Shown: positions 34,737 through 45,040 of the stretch, piece by piece
How positions within the stretch are numbered: the first letter of the stretch is position 1
Layout: each line of letters begins with the position of its first letter
NCBI GenBank assembly: GCA_023897205.1
Contig: JAHWDD010000007.1
Location: 434,001-498,000, forward strand
DNA length: 64,000 nt
Origin: Exophiala sp. HKRS030
Lineage: Eukaryota; Ascomycota; Eurotiomycetes; Chaetothyriales; Herpotrichiellaceae
Direction: 5' to 3'
Program-made: the position numbers and the translations under genes
Notes under the pieces: generated by a model
What the model saw: only the letters and a program-made list of their open reading frames with translations
What the model was told of the DNA's origin: nothing
The model's database searches: none

Positions 34737-35717
34737 AAGACAAAAGCCTGGTACCTTGGAACTCGAGCTTAAACAGGTTGCTACCTGTTTGACGGGATTG
34801 GTGTCCTCTGCTACGAGACAACACAAAACTTGCGGTCAGCCTTCTGCCGGTGTGGTCACGTATCTAGGTACACACCACCAGCCGTCCTCGATGGTTTCTG
34901 GACTCGCGCTTCGATATCGCACAAGGTCAAGATGAAACTGGAATTGTGCGTTTGAAGTCGCTTCGCCTAGAATGTCAACGCCATCAAAAATGCCCACCAT
35001 GATGCGGGCTCAGTGGACTGCGCACACTCAGTGGCGAATGAGGCATTGGATTCGGCACCTCTTATGAAAGCAAAAAGGGATCCATGCATTCTGAATGCCG
35101 GAATGCCCAACACAACCTTGTTCTGGTTCGGCTTGGTGACACAAGTCAGGTCGGGACATGGCTGGACGAAGATGAGACAGTAAAACTATCGAAGAAGCTG
35201 ATACTCGTGCCAAAAACAAAAAAGCCAAAAAAAATTCTCCCTCTCCAAAACAATCTCCCCCTTCTCCCTCCAAACCCATCTCAAGCATATACGTCTCCTG
35301 CCTCTCTCCCAAGGGTTGACGTCTATAGAAGATGGGAGATCAAACTTTTCTACTCCCTAGATCATCAGGCAGTCCGCCTGGCAATTTTTTCATGCTGATA
35401 TCGGACGTTCTCTCAAGGGGAGACAAACACCACTTATTATGTTTTAAGAATAATGAGATTGTAACTCAACCATCTTAAGATATATTTTCATTTCTGTATG
35501 AGCACACTCCTCACACGTTCGTGGACCAGTCTTTTCAAAGTCTATCTACCAGGGTATCAAGTCTATTATAAATAATTTTTTTGTTCCTTCGTCCGTCATC
35601 ACGGGTGTCGCCTTGTTCCCCCTGTCAAGTGATCAGTCTTGCTGTGACCACTCTTCCTTATCAGGAGACTGAGTATTCAACGCCGAACCACATATTAAGG
35701 AATGTCCGTTGGTTGTA
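34737..35717. other. Intergenic region, elongin C / Sen54 (convergent)
   Basis: 981 bases between convergent stops. There is an A-rich then C/T-rich run at 35200-35300. No coding signal is supported, although a 104-codon plus frame exists at 35084. Confidence 0.55.
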
Positions 35718-37298
35718 TCATTTGGGGTTTGACTGCGGCTGCTGCTGCTGCTGCTGATTTTGTGTCTGGGTTCCCTTCCTCGGTGTGCCCGAATGGTTCG
35801 GTCTCTTCCCCTTGGACCCAGCTCGGACCTTTTCCTCGTACAACTTTTCCGTCCCGAAACAGGCGTCGCTGAGGCGGAGGTAGCTCACCACGCCCATGTC
35901 GACGACGGCCAGCAGGACGTTCTTGCGACCGTACCGGATGCGCGTCTCCAGTCTCTTTGCTTTGTCTTTCGTCAGGGCGTCATCGGGTTGCGAGTCCAAC
36001 AGGTCACCGATCTCTGAGAGCGTGGGCATGGACGTGGTTCGAGCGTCGACCACGGCGATGCGGTAGTCCGGAGGAGGGGGAGCACTTTTGCGGTAACTAT
36101 TTTGAGCGTTGGGTTTCCACACGTGGAAATGGATTCGGAAGGGGGCCTTAGGGGTGATGCTTCGGTTCGATTGAGATACTTTGTTGTTGTCGTTGTCGTT
36201 GTCGTTGTTGCAGTCGGAGTCAGGACTTGGAGGAGGAGGTCTAGTAGGGTCATGATAAGGTATTAGGGACAACGCGCGGAACATGTCTGTATAGTTCCTG
36301 TACAAGCCTGGGGCGACGAGAGGACCTGAAGCGGTACATACGCCGTCACGGCTTGGTTGAGATAGCCACGAGACAAGCCTGTGGATGAGGCTCACGGCAT
36401 TCGAGATCGCGTTGTGTGCCATTGGCGGTGGTGATGGTGGTGAAGATGAGAGTGCTGTTGGATCTTGACAATCAGGTTGTGAATGTACATGGCCATTCGC
36501 CGGGGCAGGATCTTCGTCGTGCCATGTTGGAGCCCTTTGGACGATGTATCCTATGCGTTTGAGCCCGGCGTAGACGGTATATCGTTCAAGCGTGAGGTCA
36601 TCTTTGCCTATGAAGCTGGCATAGGCACCCTGTAAACTCATTGGCAATTCACCAATCTTCAAATCTGGTTCTTCTTGTGTTTGTGGCTCGCTTTTGCCAT
36701 TCTTCTCCTCTTCCTCTCCCTCCTTCGCCACGGCCACGGTGTCAGGTTTCCCTTCAACCTCTTCACCTTGGTTTGAGACGTCGTTTCCTGGTTCATTGTC
36801 ATCGTGCTCGTTCTCATTCTCATCCTCGATGTCCGGCCATCGTATGTCTAGAGTCCCCCGCTCCAACAAGAACAGTGCCTCCTCCGGTAAGAACCACGTA
36901 GAGTTGTGCCTGTCTGCTAGTCCCATCGTTTTCGAGTAAGTACCCTTGAACTTCGGGACCACGACGCATCGTCCATTTCGGCCTGTGCCTGTTCCATTGT
37001 CGTCCCACCTCCAGTCCTGTTCCCAGGGTAGATATTGACCCACGATATGTTTGCCTACATGGACTCTAACCGAGCTGAGAGCAGTGTGCATCGCGAGGCG
37101 GGAGGCATCGAGGGCAGAGGCTTGTGAGCGTGTGGGATTCGGCTCAAAGTCTTTGTCGCCTCGCTTTGGGACTACCGTTTGCCCGCTCTTTGCGGCCGTG
37201 ATGGACGAGAGGAATCGAAAATCTTGCGTCTCATCTTCGAAATCGTCGGGGTTCGCGTTGGACGTTGTGGGAATGGCATCTTCGTCTGCGTCCGCCAT
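35718..37298 (-). CDS. sen54: tRNA-splicing endonuclease subunit Sen54
   Basis: Structural subunit of the Sen2-Sen15-Sen34-Sen54 endonuclease that cuts introns from pre-tRNAs. Intronless, 526 residues, ATG at 37298 (MADADEDAIPTTS). The N-terminal tRNA_int_end_N2 domain spans about residues 75-160: SSVRVHVGKHIVGQYLPWEQ, then GTYSKTMGLADRHNSTWFLP and LEEALFLLERG-like text read as PEEALFLLERGTLDIRWPD. A long acidic linker follows. LPMSLQGAYASFIGKDDLTL and YAGLKRIGYIVQR belong to the conserved middle. The C-terminal RIAVVDARTTSMPTLSEIG and LLAVVDMGVVSYLRL resemble the nuclease-like fold without catalytic residues. An Asn-Asp run (36182-36211) and a Gln run near the C-terminus are low-complexity. 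Confidence 0.9.
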   Translation of the reverse strand: MADADEDAIPTTSNANPDDFEDETQDFRFLSSITAAKSGQTVVPKRGDKDFEPNPTRSQASALDASRLAMHTALSSVRVHVGKHIVGQYLPWEQDWRWDDNGTGTGRNGRCVVVPKFKGTYSKTMGLADRHNSTWFLPEEALFLLERGTLDIRWPDIEDENENEHDDNEPGNDVSNQGEEVEGKPDTVAVAKEGEEEEKNGKSEPQTQEEPDLKIGELPMSLQGAYASFIGKDDLTLERYTVYAGLKRIGYIVQRAPTWHDEDPAPANGHVHSQPDCQDPTALSSSPPSPPPMAHNAISNAVSLIHRLVSWLSQPSRDGVCTASGPLVAPGLYRNYTDMFRALSLIPYHDPTRPPPPSPDSDCNNDNDNDNNKVSQSNRSITPKAPFRIHFHVWKPNAQNSYRKSAPPPPDYRIAVVDARTTSMPTLSEIGDLLDSQPDDALTKDKAKRLETRIRYGRKNVLLAVVDMGVVSYLRLSDACFGTEKLYEEKVRAGSKGKRPNHSGTPRKGTQTQNQQQQQQPQSNPK

Positions 37299-38057
37299 GG
37301 CCGAATGGTAGATGAAGAATCGGTTGGGTGTCGCGTGCGCGCATCAGGTTGTATGAGCAGAATGTACGATCTTGCGATTCATTGACTGCGAGTGTGAAGC
37401 GGTAGGTGGGTTGCATGAATCATGCAGAGAAAAAGGCGCGAGTCATGAGGCCTCTCTTATCTTATCTTAGCGTAGCCTTGTCAATACAGCGAGGCTGAGG
37501 CCCCAAAGGATCCTGGAGGGGTTTCATTATCAATTCTCGAGGTGCTTCTTATTCTTGTGCTAAAATTGAGTGTTACACTCGGTAATTGAGCCAGATTCTG
37601 CATATGACCACAATATCGAAGGATCCCGCCACTGGTATTGCGGATAGCAAAGGACCTCGATATCATGGCTCGAAACCAACCTTTCCAACCATGATCTTGT
37701 TGTGTAGCAGTGCAGTCAACCACAGCAATTAGTTACAAAAGTACATAGTCTATCGGTATATATTTTCGCCGTGAATAGTCTCATTCCAGGTTCATGAAAG
37801 AGAACGAGCAGTGGAGAGCATGGCGACATCGCTAAGGAGTGGCCGACGTCGGGATGATCCCTTTTTAGCGAGCCTCGGCCACTGTGAGTCCTAGTTCATT
37901 CATTCAGTGTTGACATGTTCATATAAACCACATCCTATCGCCCTTGTAGTTCAGAAATTCAAAAGCATCGCAGAACAGTGCTGGCGATTCGCACAATCCT
38001 GCTGACCTTGACCAAAGTCTCACGAAACCGAGACCCTTTATCAATAGTCTTCTCAAA
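37299..38057. promoter_or_regulatory. Divergent upstream region, Sen54 / lactonase
   Basis: 759 bases between opposite ATGs. No gene seen; short frames lack ATGs or homology. Confidence 0.55.
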
Positions 38058-39313
38058 ATGCAGCAGTTGTTCCTTGTTTCATACAACGGCTTGATCTATA
38101 CCCTTCAGTATGCGGAGGGGGAGTCCCCGAAGAAGGCACTGAAGATTATTGCAGAATCAAAAGACTGCGCGGTTCCATCATGGGTTACCTTGGACAGCAA
38201 ACGCAGACGTTTATATGGCTTGGCGAATGATAAGGAAAAATGGTCGGGCACTCTGAAGACTTTCCTGATTCAAGCCGACGGGAGCCTGGAGGAGAAGAGC
38301 AGTGTTCCAGCTCCGTTTGGAGCCGCCTTTAGTACTTTGTACGATGATGGCAAAGCTCTGGCCGCTGCATACTAGTGAGTCTGCGTCACCCTCATCATTC
38401 AGGGTAAAGCCAACCGCCAGCTGATCTGTTCATTTTTGCGTAGTTATGATCCTGCTGTTGCAACTTACAATGTTGAAGATTGCTCTCACATCAGAAAACT
38501 CCAAGAGCTGAGGTGGCCCGAAATTGGACCTGGTCCGGGTAGAGCACAAGAGCATTCTCGGCCACATCAAACGTACATTGACCCGACAGGGCGTTACCTC
38601 ATTGCTGTCGATTGTGGCGCAGATCGTATCCATGTCTTCACCATAGGCGCAGACCACGAGGTGACCGAAGTCGGCGGTCTCGATCTTCCGAGACCTTCGT
38701 TCCCAAGACACGTTGCAATGGTGGTGGTCGGGGGTAAGACGCTGATGTATATATTGAACCAGGATATATGCACCTTGGCGACATACCGAGTCGAATATCT
38801 GGCAGAAGGCGGTCTGTCCTTTCACCAAGAAGGCGAGGACATTAACCTCTTCGTGCGAAATGAGAGGGTGGTCAACGTGGACCTTGCGTTGCGTCCTACA
38901 GCGTCTCATATGGTTCTGTCGGTAAGTCATGAATCCCTCAGTAGCAGGTGAGGACCATGCTCAATTTTCATCAGCCTGATAATAGGTTTGTGATGTGCTC
39001 AATGCGGAGAGACGACGCATTCGAGATCACGTCTCCTTTGGATGGGAACTCGACTATGCTTGCCGATTCAATTCTGACTTTGAAGGTCCATCCAGAGACA
39101 GGTGCCTTGAGCCTGGCACATGAACAGCATGCTGGTGGAAACATCCCGCGCCAGTTCTGTATGAACCCTTCTGGAGACCGAATCGCTATCTGTCAGGAAG
39201 CAAATGGTTGGGTTTCGATTTATGAACGAGATGTTGAGACGGGAAAGTTTGGTAAGCTGTTAGCCATCCTCGACGGACTTGGTGAGCCTGTCTGCATTCA
39301 ATGGGATGCTTAG
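38058..39313 (+). CDS. Lactonase, 7-bladed beta-propeller (6-phosphogluconolactonase / muconate cyclase-like)
   Basis: Cytosolic beta-propeller protein of the Lactonase family (PF10282), which includes 6-phosphogluconolactonases and fungal carboxy-cis,cis-muconate cyclases. The substrate here is not determined. Exons 38058-38374, 38444-38921 and 38975-39313 give 377 residues; donors are GTGAGT and GTAAGT. Propeller-type features: LFLVSYNGLIYTLQY and PSWVTLDSKRRRLYGLAND. Then comes the conserved metal-site region RPHQTYIDPTGRYLIAVDCG, followed by DRIHVFTIG. The late blades include ADSILTLKVHPETGALSL and NIPRQFCMNPSGDRIAICQE. Family members use conserved His and Glu or Asp in the RPHQ-type loop. 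Confidence 0.88.
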
Positions 39314-39323
39314 TGGATGTAGA

Positions 39324-39832
39324 TCACCACTTCATGACATCCACCCCTCTCAACGACGATATGCCCCAGGGTTGGCGTAAGAGGCAGACGTGGCGCCGAA
39401 TTTCAGCGCACACGGTTGTTGATGGGAGGACAACATTAAATGGTACATTACGTTGGTAGAAGTCGATCAAGGTATCATTAGTGCCAAGAGTCTCGATCAT
39501 GAGCCCAGGAATTGTATGCTTATCGCTGGAGTCTTTGTCGGTCGCTGAAACGCCGCGAGGGTAGCTGTTGATCTCCTTCTTGGGCGCTCGGCACACAAGG
39601 GCACAACCCTGCTTCAGCGTCATCGCCTGGAGCTTCTCTTCGCCATGCGTAATCAATAAGACCATCCGAGGTGTACAAACCCGGTGCGGATCCGTGTTGT
39701 CGAGCTCGATCAGGAGCTTTAAAGAGGGGAAATCGATGTGGTCGTCGAGCAATGTCCGCACGGTGGCCTCGCTAAAGAGTCCTCCGCACCAGCGATGAAC
39801 CAATCAATGTCATGCCACCAGCATATTGGACC
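39324..39832 (-). pseudogene. Decayed coding remnant, family unknown
   Basis: From about 39779 down to TAG at 39324 the minus strand is open, with protein-like content (EATVRTLLDDHIDFPSLKLL, then PRMVLLITHGEEKLQAMTLK). It has no ATG and is cut off upstream by TGA. Just 5', in the neighbouring frame, is CWWHDIDWFIAGAEDS (39832 to about 39775), preceded by a TACAG acceptor. The two read on smoothly if one base is added or removed near 39775. I read this as a gene fragment with a frameshift and a lost 5' end, squeezed between the lactonase stop (10 bases away) and the promoter of the next gene. The family is not recognised. Confidence 0.35.
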
Positions 39833-40021
39833 CTGTAGCTCGGTACTTCGGGACCCACTTGTGGTGTGAGGGTCAGGAGCTCGAGACGTCGAGATTCGTC
39901 AGGAACAAAAACATCTCTCAGTCACCAGATTCGCGATGTTTCAATGACGACCAGCATCCTTCTCGTATAAAAAGGAGGGGAAAGAAAAGAAGATCATCCT
40001 CGGGTTGTTATTTTATGCACC
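39833..40021 (+). promoter_or_regulatory. Upstream region of the alcohol dehydrogenase gene
   Basis: About 190 bases between the remnant and the ATG at 40022. A TATAAAA-like sequence at about 39966 stands some 55 bases before the ATG, suggesting a short leader and favouring the upstream start. Confidence 0.45.
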
Positions 40022-41462
40022 ATGGCTTCAGTTGCAAAGAGACATATACTTGGTCTATCGCCCATCGTTGGCTCAACAACTGAAGCTCTACTACTATCAT
40101 CATACGCCAGACGACCAACACAACAGATCTGTGCGAACTTCGGAAGACGCTATTGTGCGAGTCACTCCAAGGGTGCTCAGAAGACGTCCACCATAACCCG
40201 ACAACGAAAAGATACAGCAGCCTGTCAACACAGTAGTCAGGCCATACACACCAAGAACTGCTGGAGTCAACGAAGCTACGCCAGTGTCAGCACCAGTAAC
40301 TCAACTATGAAAGCTCTCGTTTACAACGGTAAGGGCAAGTTTGCCCTGGAAGACAAGCCAGTTCCACAAATTCAGGAACCGACTGATGCTGTTGTCAAAG
40401 GTAGGGATTGTCCTTGGATAGATCCCCCTCGAAGCTTGTATTGACTTTCGCAGTGCTCTATACCACAATCTGTGGTACGGATCTCCATATCGTCAAGGGA
40501 GATGTAGCGACTTGTACTCCCGGTCGAATCTTGGGTCATGAAGGTAGGATACCCTCCGTCTTGTCACGAATCTTGTGCTAGAAGCCAATACTTACCCATC
40601 GACTCTAGGCGTTGGAATAGTTCAAGAGCCAGGATCCGCGGTCTCACGCTTCAAGAAAGGCGACCACGTGCTGATCAACTGTATCTCCAGCTGCGCCACA
40701 TGTGATTACTGCCGGCGTGGAATGTACAGCCACTGCGAGAAGGGCGGATGGATCCTTGGAAATACCATCAATGGCACACAAGCAGAATATGTAAGGATTC
40801 CTGTGGCAGACTCCAGCCTTCATCCTGTCCCTCAAGGTGTTGACGAGAAGACACTGGTCATGTTCTCAGACATCCTAGCGACAGGCTTCGAATGTGGCGT
40901 TCAAAATGGCAAAGTACAGCCCGGGTCGACGGTCGCGATCGTAGGCGCAGGACCTGTGGGATTGGCCGCACTGATGACATCGAAGTTGTACTCACCAAGC
41001 TTGGTCATCATGATTGATCAAGATCCGAATCGACTCAAAGTCGCCCAGAAATTTGGTGCTGAGTATGTGGTGAATAGTGCTGAAGTCTCAGCGGAGGAAG
41101 AGGTGATGAAGATCACGAATAACGTTGGATGTGACGCTGTCATCGAGGCAGTAGGTGTACCCGCGACACTGGAACTCGCCCAGGATCTGGTCGCTCCGGG
41201 CGGGACAATTGCAAACGTCGGGGTCCATGGAACGAGCTGCTGTCTGAAGATGGAAAAGCTCTGGGACCGCAATATGTCTATCACGACCCGTTTAGTGGAT
41301 ACAACAACAACTCCAATGTTGTTGAAGTTATTTGCTGCTGGACGCTTGAATCCTAAGGACTTTATCACCCACGAGTTCAACTTCAAGGACATGGAGAAGG
41401 CATACACAACGTTCCAGGCGGCCGCTCAGCACCAGGCTTTGAAGATGTTGATTTCGATGTAA
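40022..41462 (+). CDS. Zinc-dependent alcohol dehydrogenase with mitochondrial-type leader
   Basis: Medium-chain zinc alcohol dehydrogenase, closest by motif to the tetrameric isopropanol / secondary alcohol type; cofactor and substrate are uncertain. Exons 40022-40400, 40454-40543 and 40609-41462 give 440 residues. The catalytic zinc residues are Cys133 (TICGTDLH) and His155-Glu156 (LGHEG). The structural zinc cysteines are 185, 188, 191 and 199 (SCATCDYCRRGMYSHC), complete. The nucleotide-binding motif is VGAGPVGLAA. The family body normally starts at MKALVYNG (ATG at 40307). Here 95 residues precede it, rich in Arg, Ser and Ala with almost no acidic residues (MASVAKRHILGLSPIVGSTT), as in a mitochondrial presequence. 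The internal ATG could give a cytosolic form. Confidence 0.9.
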
Positions 41463-41954
41463 GGCATCAAAGGATTGCTGTGTTAATGTTTGTCAGACGA
41501 GCGAACCAGGAGATGCGGTAGTGAGGGAGTGAGCAAAAAGGAGCCCTCGGCCTTGGCAAGGCTGGGCTGTGCAAGGCTGGATGACCGAACATTGTGCGGA
41601 ACACTAGCTGGCACTCCAAGTTATGTTATTCACGAGGATGAGCATGATCACTCACTGCCACCATTGAATGGCGTCTCATAGTAGTGTTCAAGTCTTATTT
41701 ATTTGAGAGTGGCGCGCATCCATCTAGCCTAAAGAACCGTGATAGCCTACGATGCATCACCATTCGACGACCGCCCTACTCTCAACCTCGTTAGATGCTG
41801 CTCTGGTATGGATACCATACACCAGACCAAAGGGCGTTAATTGTTACATTACTATCTCGTAGCAAGCCAATACGAACTATGACTTGGGAAGGTTGGATCC
41901 TGTGCCCATGAATATTTGCTGGTCACTGAGTATCTCTAATTCCACAGTAAAGTG
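41463..41954. other. Convergent 3' region, alcohol dehydrogenase / ORC1
   Basis: 492 bases between facing stop codons; expected to hold both 3' untranslated regions. No coding signal. Confidence 0.6.
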
Positions 41955-44183
41955 TCATCCGTTGAATCCGAGGCCCATGGCCTCTGCATCTCCCATCAAA
42001 GCGCTTTTCACTTCTTCTTCGCCAATCTTGAATCTGATCTTGCCCGCACGTTCACCTTTGTTTCTGGATTCCATGGCAATAACACCAGCTTCGACCAAGT
42101 CCATTGCAGCAGCACCCAGCGCAATGATCCGAGGAATCGGAGAAGAGGCTGCTTTCCCGACCTTGTTATCAACAAGAAGGAAGTCATGAATGGTACTGTT
42201 CTCAGCTACATCGGCAATGCGTTTGGCCTCGATGACAACGTCACCCAGGGTTGATTCAGCCACACCTGTACGACGCGATCGTGCCAACAAGGCAGCTAAG
42301 AAGAGCTTGGATGCGAGGGGGAGAGACCGCAAATGTTGGGCGACAGGCGACGAAGTCGCTTCGTTGATAGCCTGCCTGATGGTGGCAATCGTCACGCGGG
42401 CCATTGGCTTAATCCCATTAGAGTCCGGCTGACTCTTACCCTTCCGACTGGGCGTCCCTGCAGACATTTCATTGCTGTTCTTCTCATATGTGTTCTCTGC
42501 AATCTCAACTGCGCGTCGACAAATATCCAGTGCCCGACGTGCGTCACCAGACACAGCAGCCACCTTCTGACTGGCAAATTGTACGGCATCTTTGTCCACG
42601 ATGTTTCCGGGCACGCCTTCTAATCTTGATGAGATAATTTCCATCAGCTGTGTGTGATTGTAACCTGGAAACGTGATCCTGGTCAATCCTAACCGTGAGC
42701 TGATCTTGTTCGAAAGTGTCCGTTCTGGCAAATCCATAGTATTGGCTACTGCAAGGACAATCAGCTTTGAATGCCGCATCGCTGGCCAGTTGAAGAAATT
42801 GTACATGACACTTTGGTTCCGTGTCACAAGTTGGTCAAGCTCGTCCATGAGGACGACACATGGAATGCGGCGGGGAGATGGATGGGAGAACTCTTGTTCC
42901 AAAAGGCTCAGGGCGTGGTTAGGACTGACACGATCCCCTTTCAGAGCCTCCCATAACAGCGAGTAGGACTGGTGTGGTTCGGTGACTTTCATGCCATTGA
43001 TCTCGACGAAATTGAAGTCATCCAGCTCGTCGTTCAAAACAGCCTGGTGAAGAGAAGTGACTACATCTCTGACGGTGGCCGTCTTGCCAGTGCCTGGTGT
43101 GCCTGAGATATAGATGCAGCCGCCTGAGCCGTCCACAATCGCCGAGTACAAATGCGAGTAGACTGTGTTGAACTCGTTGGATCGACATGGTAGCGACGTT
43201 GGAACAGCAGAGACATGCAAAGTAGTTCGTGCGTGTGAGTAAGGGGTCGCCATGTACTGCGAGGGAGAAAGGACTCGTGTACCAAGAGGCGTTATCTCGA
43301 TCGGCTTTTTAATCATGATTCGTTTGTGAGTTGGCGTAGTGTACTTGGACGTTTTGACAGAACGTGGAGTTGCAACTGTAGAAGTCGTTTTCCGACGTTT
43401 GCTGGGTGTCTTTGGCTCGTCTTCTACGACCTCCGCTTTCTGGTTGTACTCAAGATCTTCCTGTTTAGCGGCTGCCCGTCTTTTGTTGACTTTTGTCTGT
43501 TCCTTTATCCAATCAATCAGGTCGAGCAAATTTTCAGGACTTTTATAAATCTCATCCCAGACGAAATCTTCCGTAAATTGAAGCGTTCGCTGTTTAACCC
43601 CTCTTCGGCATAAGATGGTTTTGGAATATTTGTTGGCGGCTGATTTCGATTTCGGAGGTTGTCCACCAGGGTACTTTTGAAAAAACGCATCCTTTGACAG
43701 AACTGTTGCTTTGCCATTGATTGCCGTCAGGGGGTTCATATTAAAATCGGTTGTGATATAGGATTCATTAGGCAGCACATCAGGCCGGATCTTCGATCGC
43801 TTTCCGAAGGCCAGCTCTTCAGGAGTACAGAACCATTGAATGTAGACAGACATTTCGTATTCGCCGTCCTCGTTGGTCTCTGAGAAGGCACAAATGAGGC
43901 CAACCCAGTCTTTGCCTTGTTCGGGGGACTTTAACAAGATCGGATCTCCCACTTTGACTGAAAATGAGCCCATCTGCGCACCAACAATTTGTCGTTTCTT
44001 AGCCGGCCCAGAGAGAGCATCTAACTTGCGTTTCTTCGAGGGCGTTTTCTCCTCATCGGACAAGTAGGTGGCCCCTTCATCTTTGTACACCCAATCCCAG
44101 GGGTGATCCTCGTATCCAAGCTCGTCATCTGAATCTTCTCGGTGAAGGCCACCTTTGGTGGCATATTTCTTTTGCCTTTGCAT
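41955..44183 (-). CDS. orc1: Origin recognition complex subunit 1 (ORC1)
   Basis: ATPase subunit of ORC that marks replication origins and loads MCM with Cdc6. Intronless, 742 residues. An N-terminal BAH domain lies at about residues 70-200 (SVKVGDPILLKSPEQGKDWV, VSYIQW-like text read as MSVYIQWFCTPEE, then NESYITTDFNMNP). A Lys/Arg-rich linker follows at about 225-300. The AAA+ module begins near FNTVYSHLYSAIVDG: Walker A GTPGTGKTATV, Walker B CVVLMDELDQL, sensor-1 IVLAVANTMDLPE, and the Arg-finger region KISSRLGLTRITF. Sensor-2 and lid follow (VSGDARRALDICRRA), and a winged-helix domain closes the protein (LASKLFLAALLARSRRTGVA). The start at 44183 gives MQRQKKYATKGG. Confidence 0.96.
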   Translation of the reverse strand: MQRQKKYATKGGLHREDSDDELGYEDHPWDWVYKDEGATYLSDEEKTPSKKRKLDALSGPAKKRQIVGAQMGSFSVKVGDPILLKSPEQGKDWVGLICAFSETNEDGEYEMSVYIQWFCTPEELAFGKRSKIRPDVLPNESYITTDFNMNPLTAINGKATVLSKDAFFQKYPGGQPPKSKSAANKYSKTILCRRGVKQRTLQFTEDFVWDEIYKSPENLLDLIDWIKEQTKVNKRRAAAKQEDLEYNQKAEVVEDEPKTPSKRRKTTSTVATPRSVKTSKYTTPTHKRIMIKKPIEITPLGTRVLSPSQYMATPYSHARTTLHVSAVPTSLPCRSNEFNTVYSHLYSAIVDGSGGCIYISGTPGTGKTATVRDVVTSLHQAVLNDELDDFNFVEINGMKVTEPHQSYSLLWEALKGDRVSPNHALSLLEQEFSHPSPRRIPCVVLMDELDQLVTRNQSVMYNFFNWPAMRHSKLIVLAVANTMDLPERTLSNKISSRLGLTRITFPGYNHTQLMEIISSRLEGVPGNIVDKDAVQFASQKVAAVSGDARRALDICRRAVEIAENTYEKNSNEMSAGTPSRKGKSQPDSNGIKPMARVTIATIRQAINEATSSPVAQHLRSLPLASKLFLAALLARSRRTGVAESTLGDVVIEAKRIADVAENSTIHDFLLVDNKVGKAASSPIPRIIALGAAAMDLVEAGVIAMESRNKGERAGKIRFKIGEEEVKSALMGDAEAMGLGFNG

Positions 44184-45040
44184 TTTTGTGTGGTCTGGTG
44201 GTGTTTGGGTGACTCGATAGGGTTGATGATTGTATTTCTTTCATAATTTGTTCATAGGTAACGTTGTTTTAGCGAGCGCGACCACAACGCGCCAAAACGG
44301 CTCAACGCGTCGCAGAACCAATTTAACCGTTTGGGTTTAGCGCATGCTTAGATAAAGCACCCTCTACTTGGCATCTAAATGGTCCGTTTATGGACGCCTG
44401 CATTCTCAACTGTACAGAACGCTGTCTTTGCCCTATTCCACAATCCAGCAGGCAGGACTGGGCCACATCTTCACTTCCGGAAACTAGCGGCGACCTCTTC
44501 GACTTCTAAACACAGGACAGGAAAGGCCGCCCTTGTCCTAATACACAAACCTCAGGGCATAATAACACCTAAATGCTACTCATTCGCTTGACAAACAAGC
44601 ATCCTCCTACCTAGTAATCTTTTATCTCGGTAGTCTACTTACGCTTACACAAGTATACTACTTTGAACCCGAGCTTACGCAATCTTAAGCTCCGTTGAAT
44701 GACTGTTACGATTAGAGGCAGGCACAACTTGACTATAGGGTGACCATCACGCTAACACATTCTGATGATAGAGAAGTTCACCTCCCACGAAATATTTAAA
44801 CTTAGATTTACGATAACGTGCGTCGAACGAGACAATGAGAAGGGATGTCAATTGGATTACAAGTGGTTACCGCGTTCAACCATATCTGATCTGAGTCGTT
44901 CTCTTCAGCCACCACCTATCTCGATCTCTCAGACCATTAAACCTCAACATCAATCTATTGATCCTTTACCCCTTTATCACATTACTCTCTCAACCTTAAG
45001 CGACGTCCATCTGTAACATCTCTTCCATCAAGGTGCAATC
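44184..45040. promoter_or_regulatory. Divergent upstream region, ORC1 / 684-residue protein
   Basis: 857 bases between opposite ATGs. A 70-codon plus frame at 44379 has an ATG but no recognisable features. The stretch 44590-45000 is AT-richer than the flanks. No gene is supported. Confidence 0.5.
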
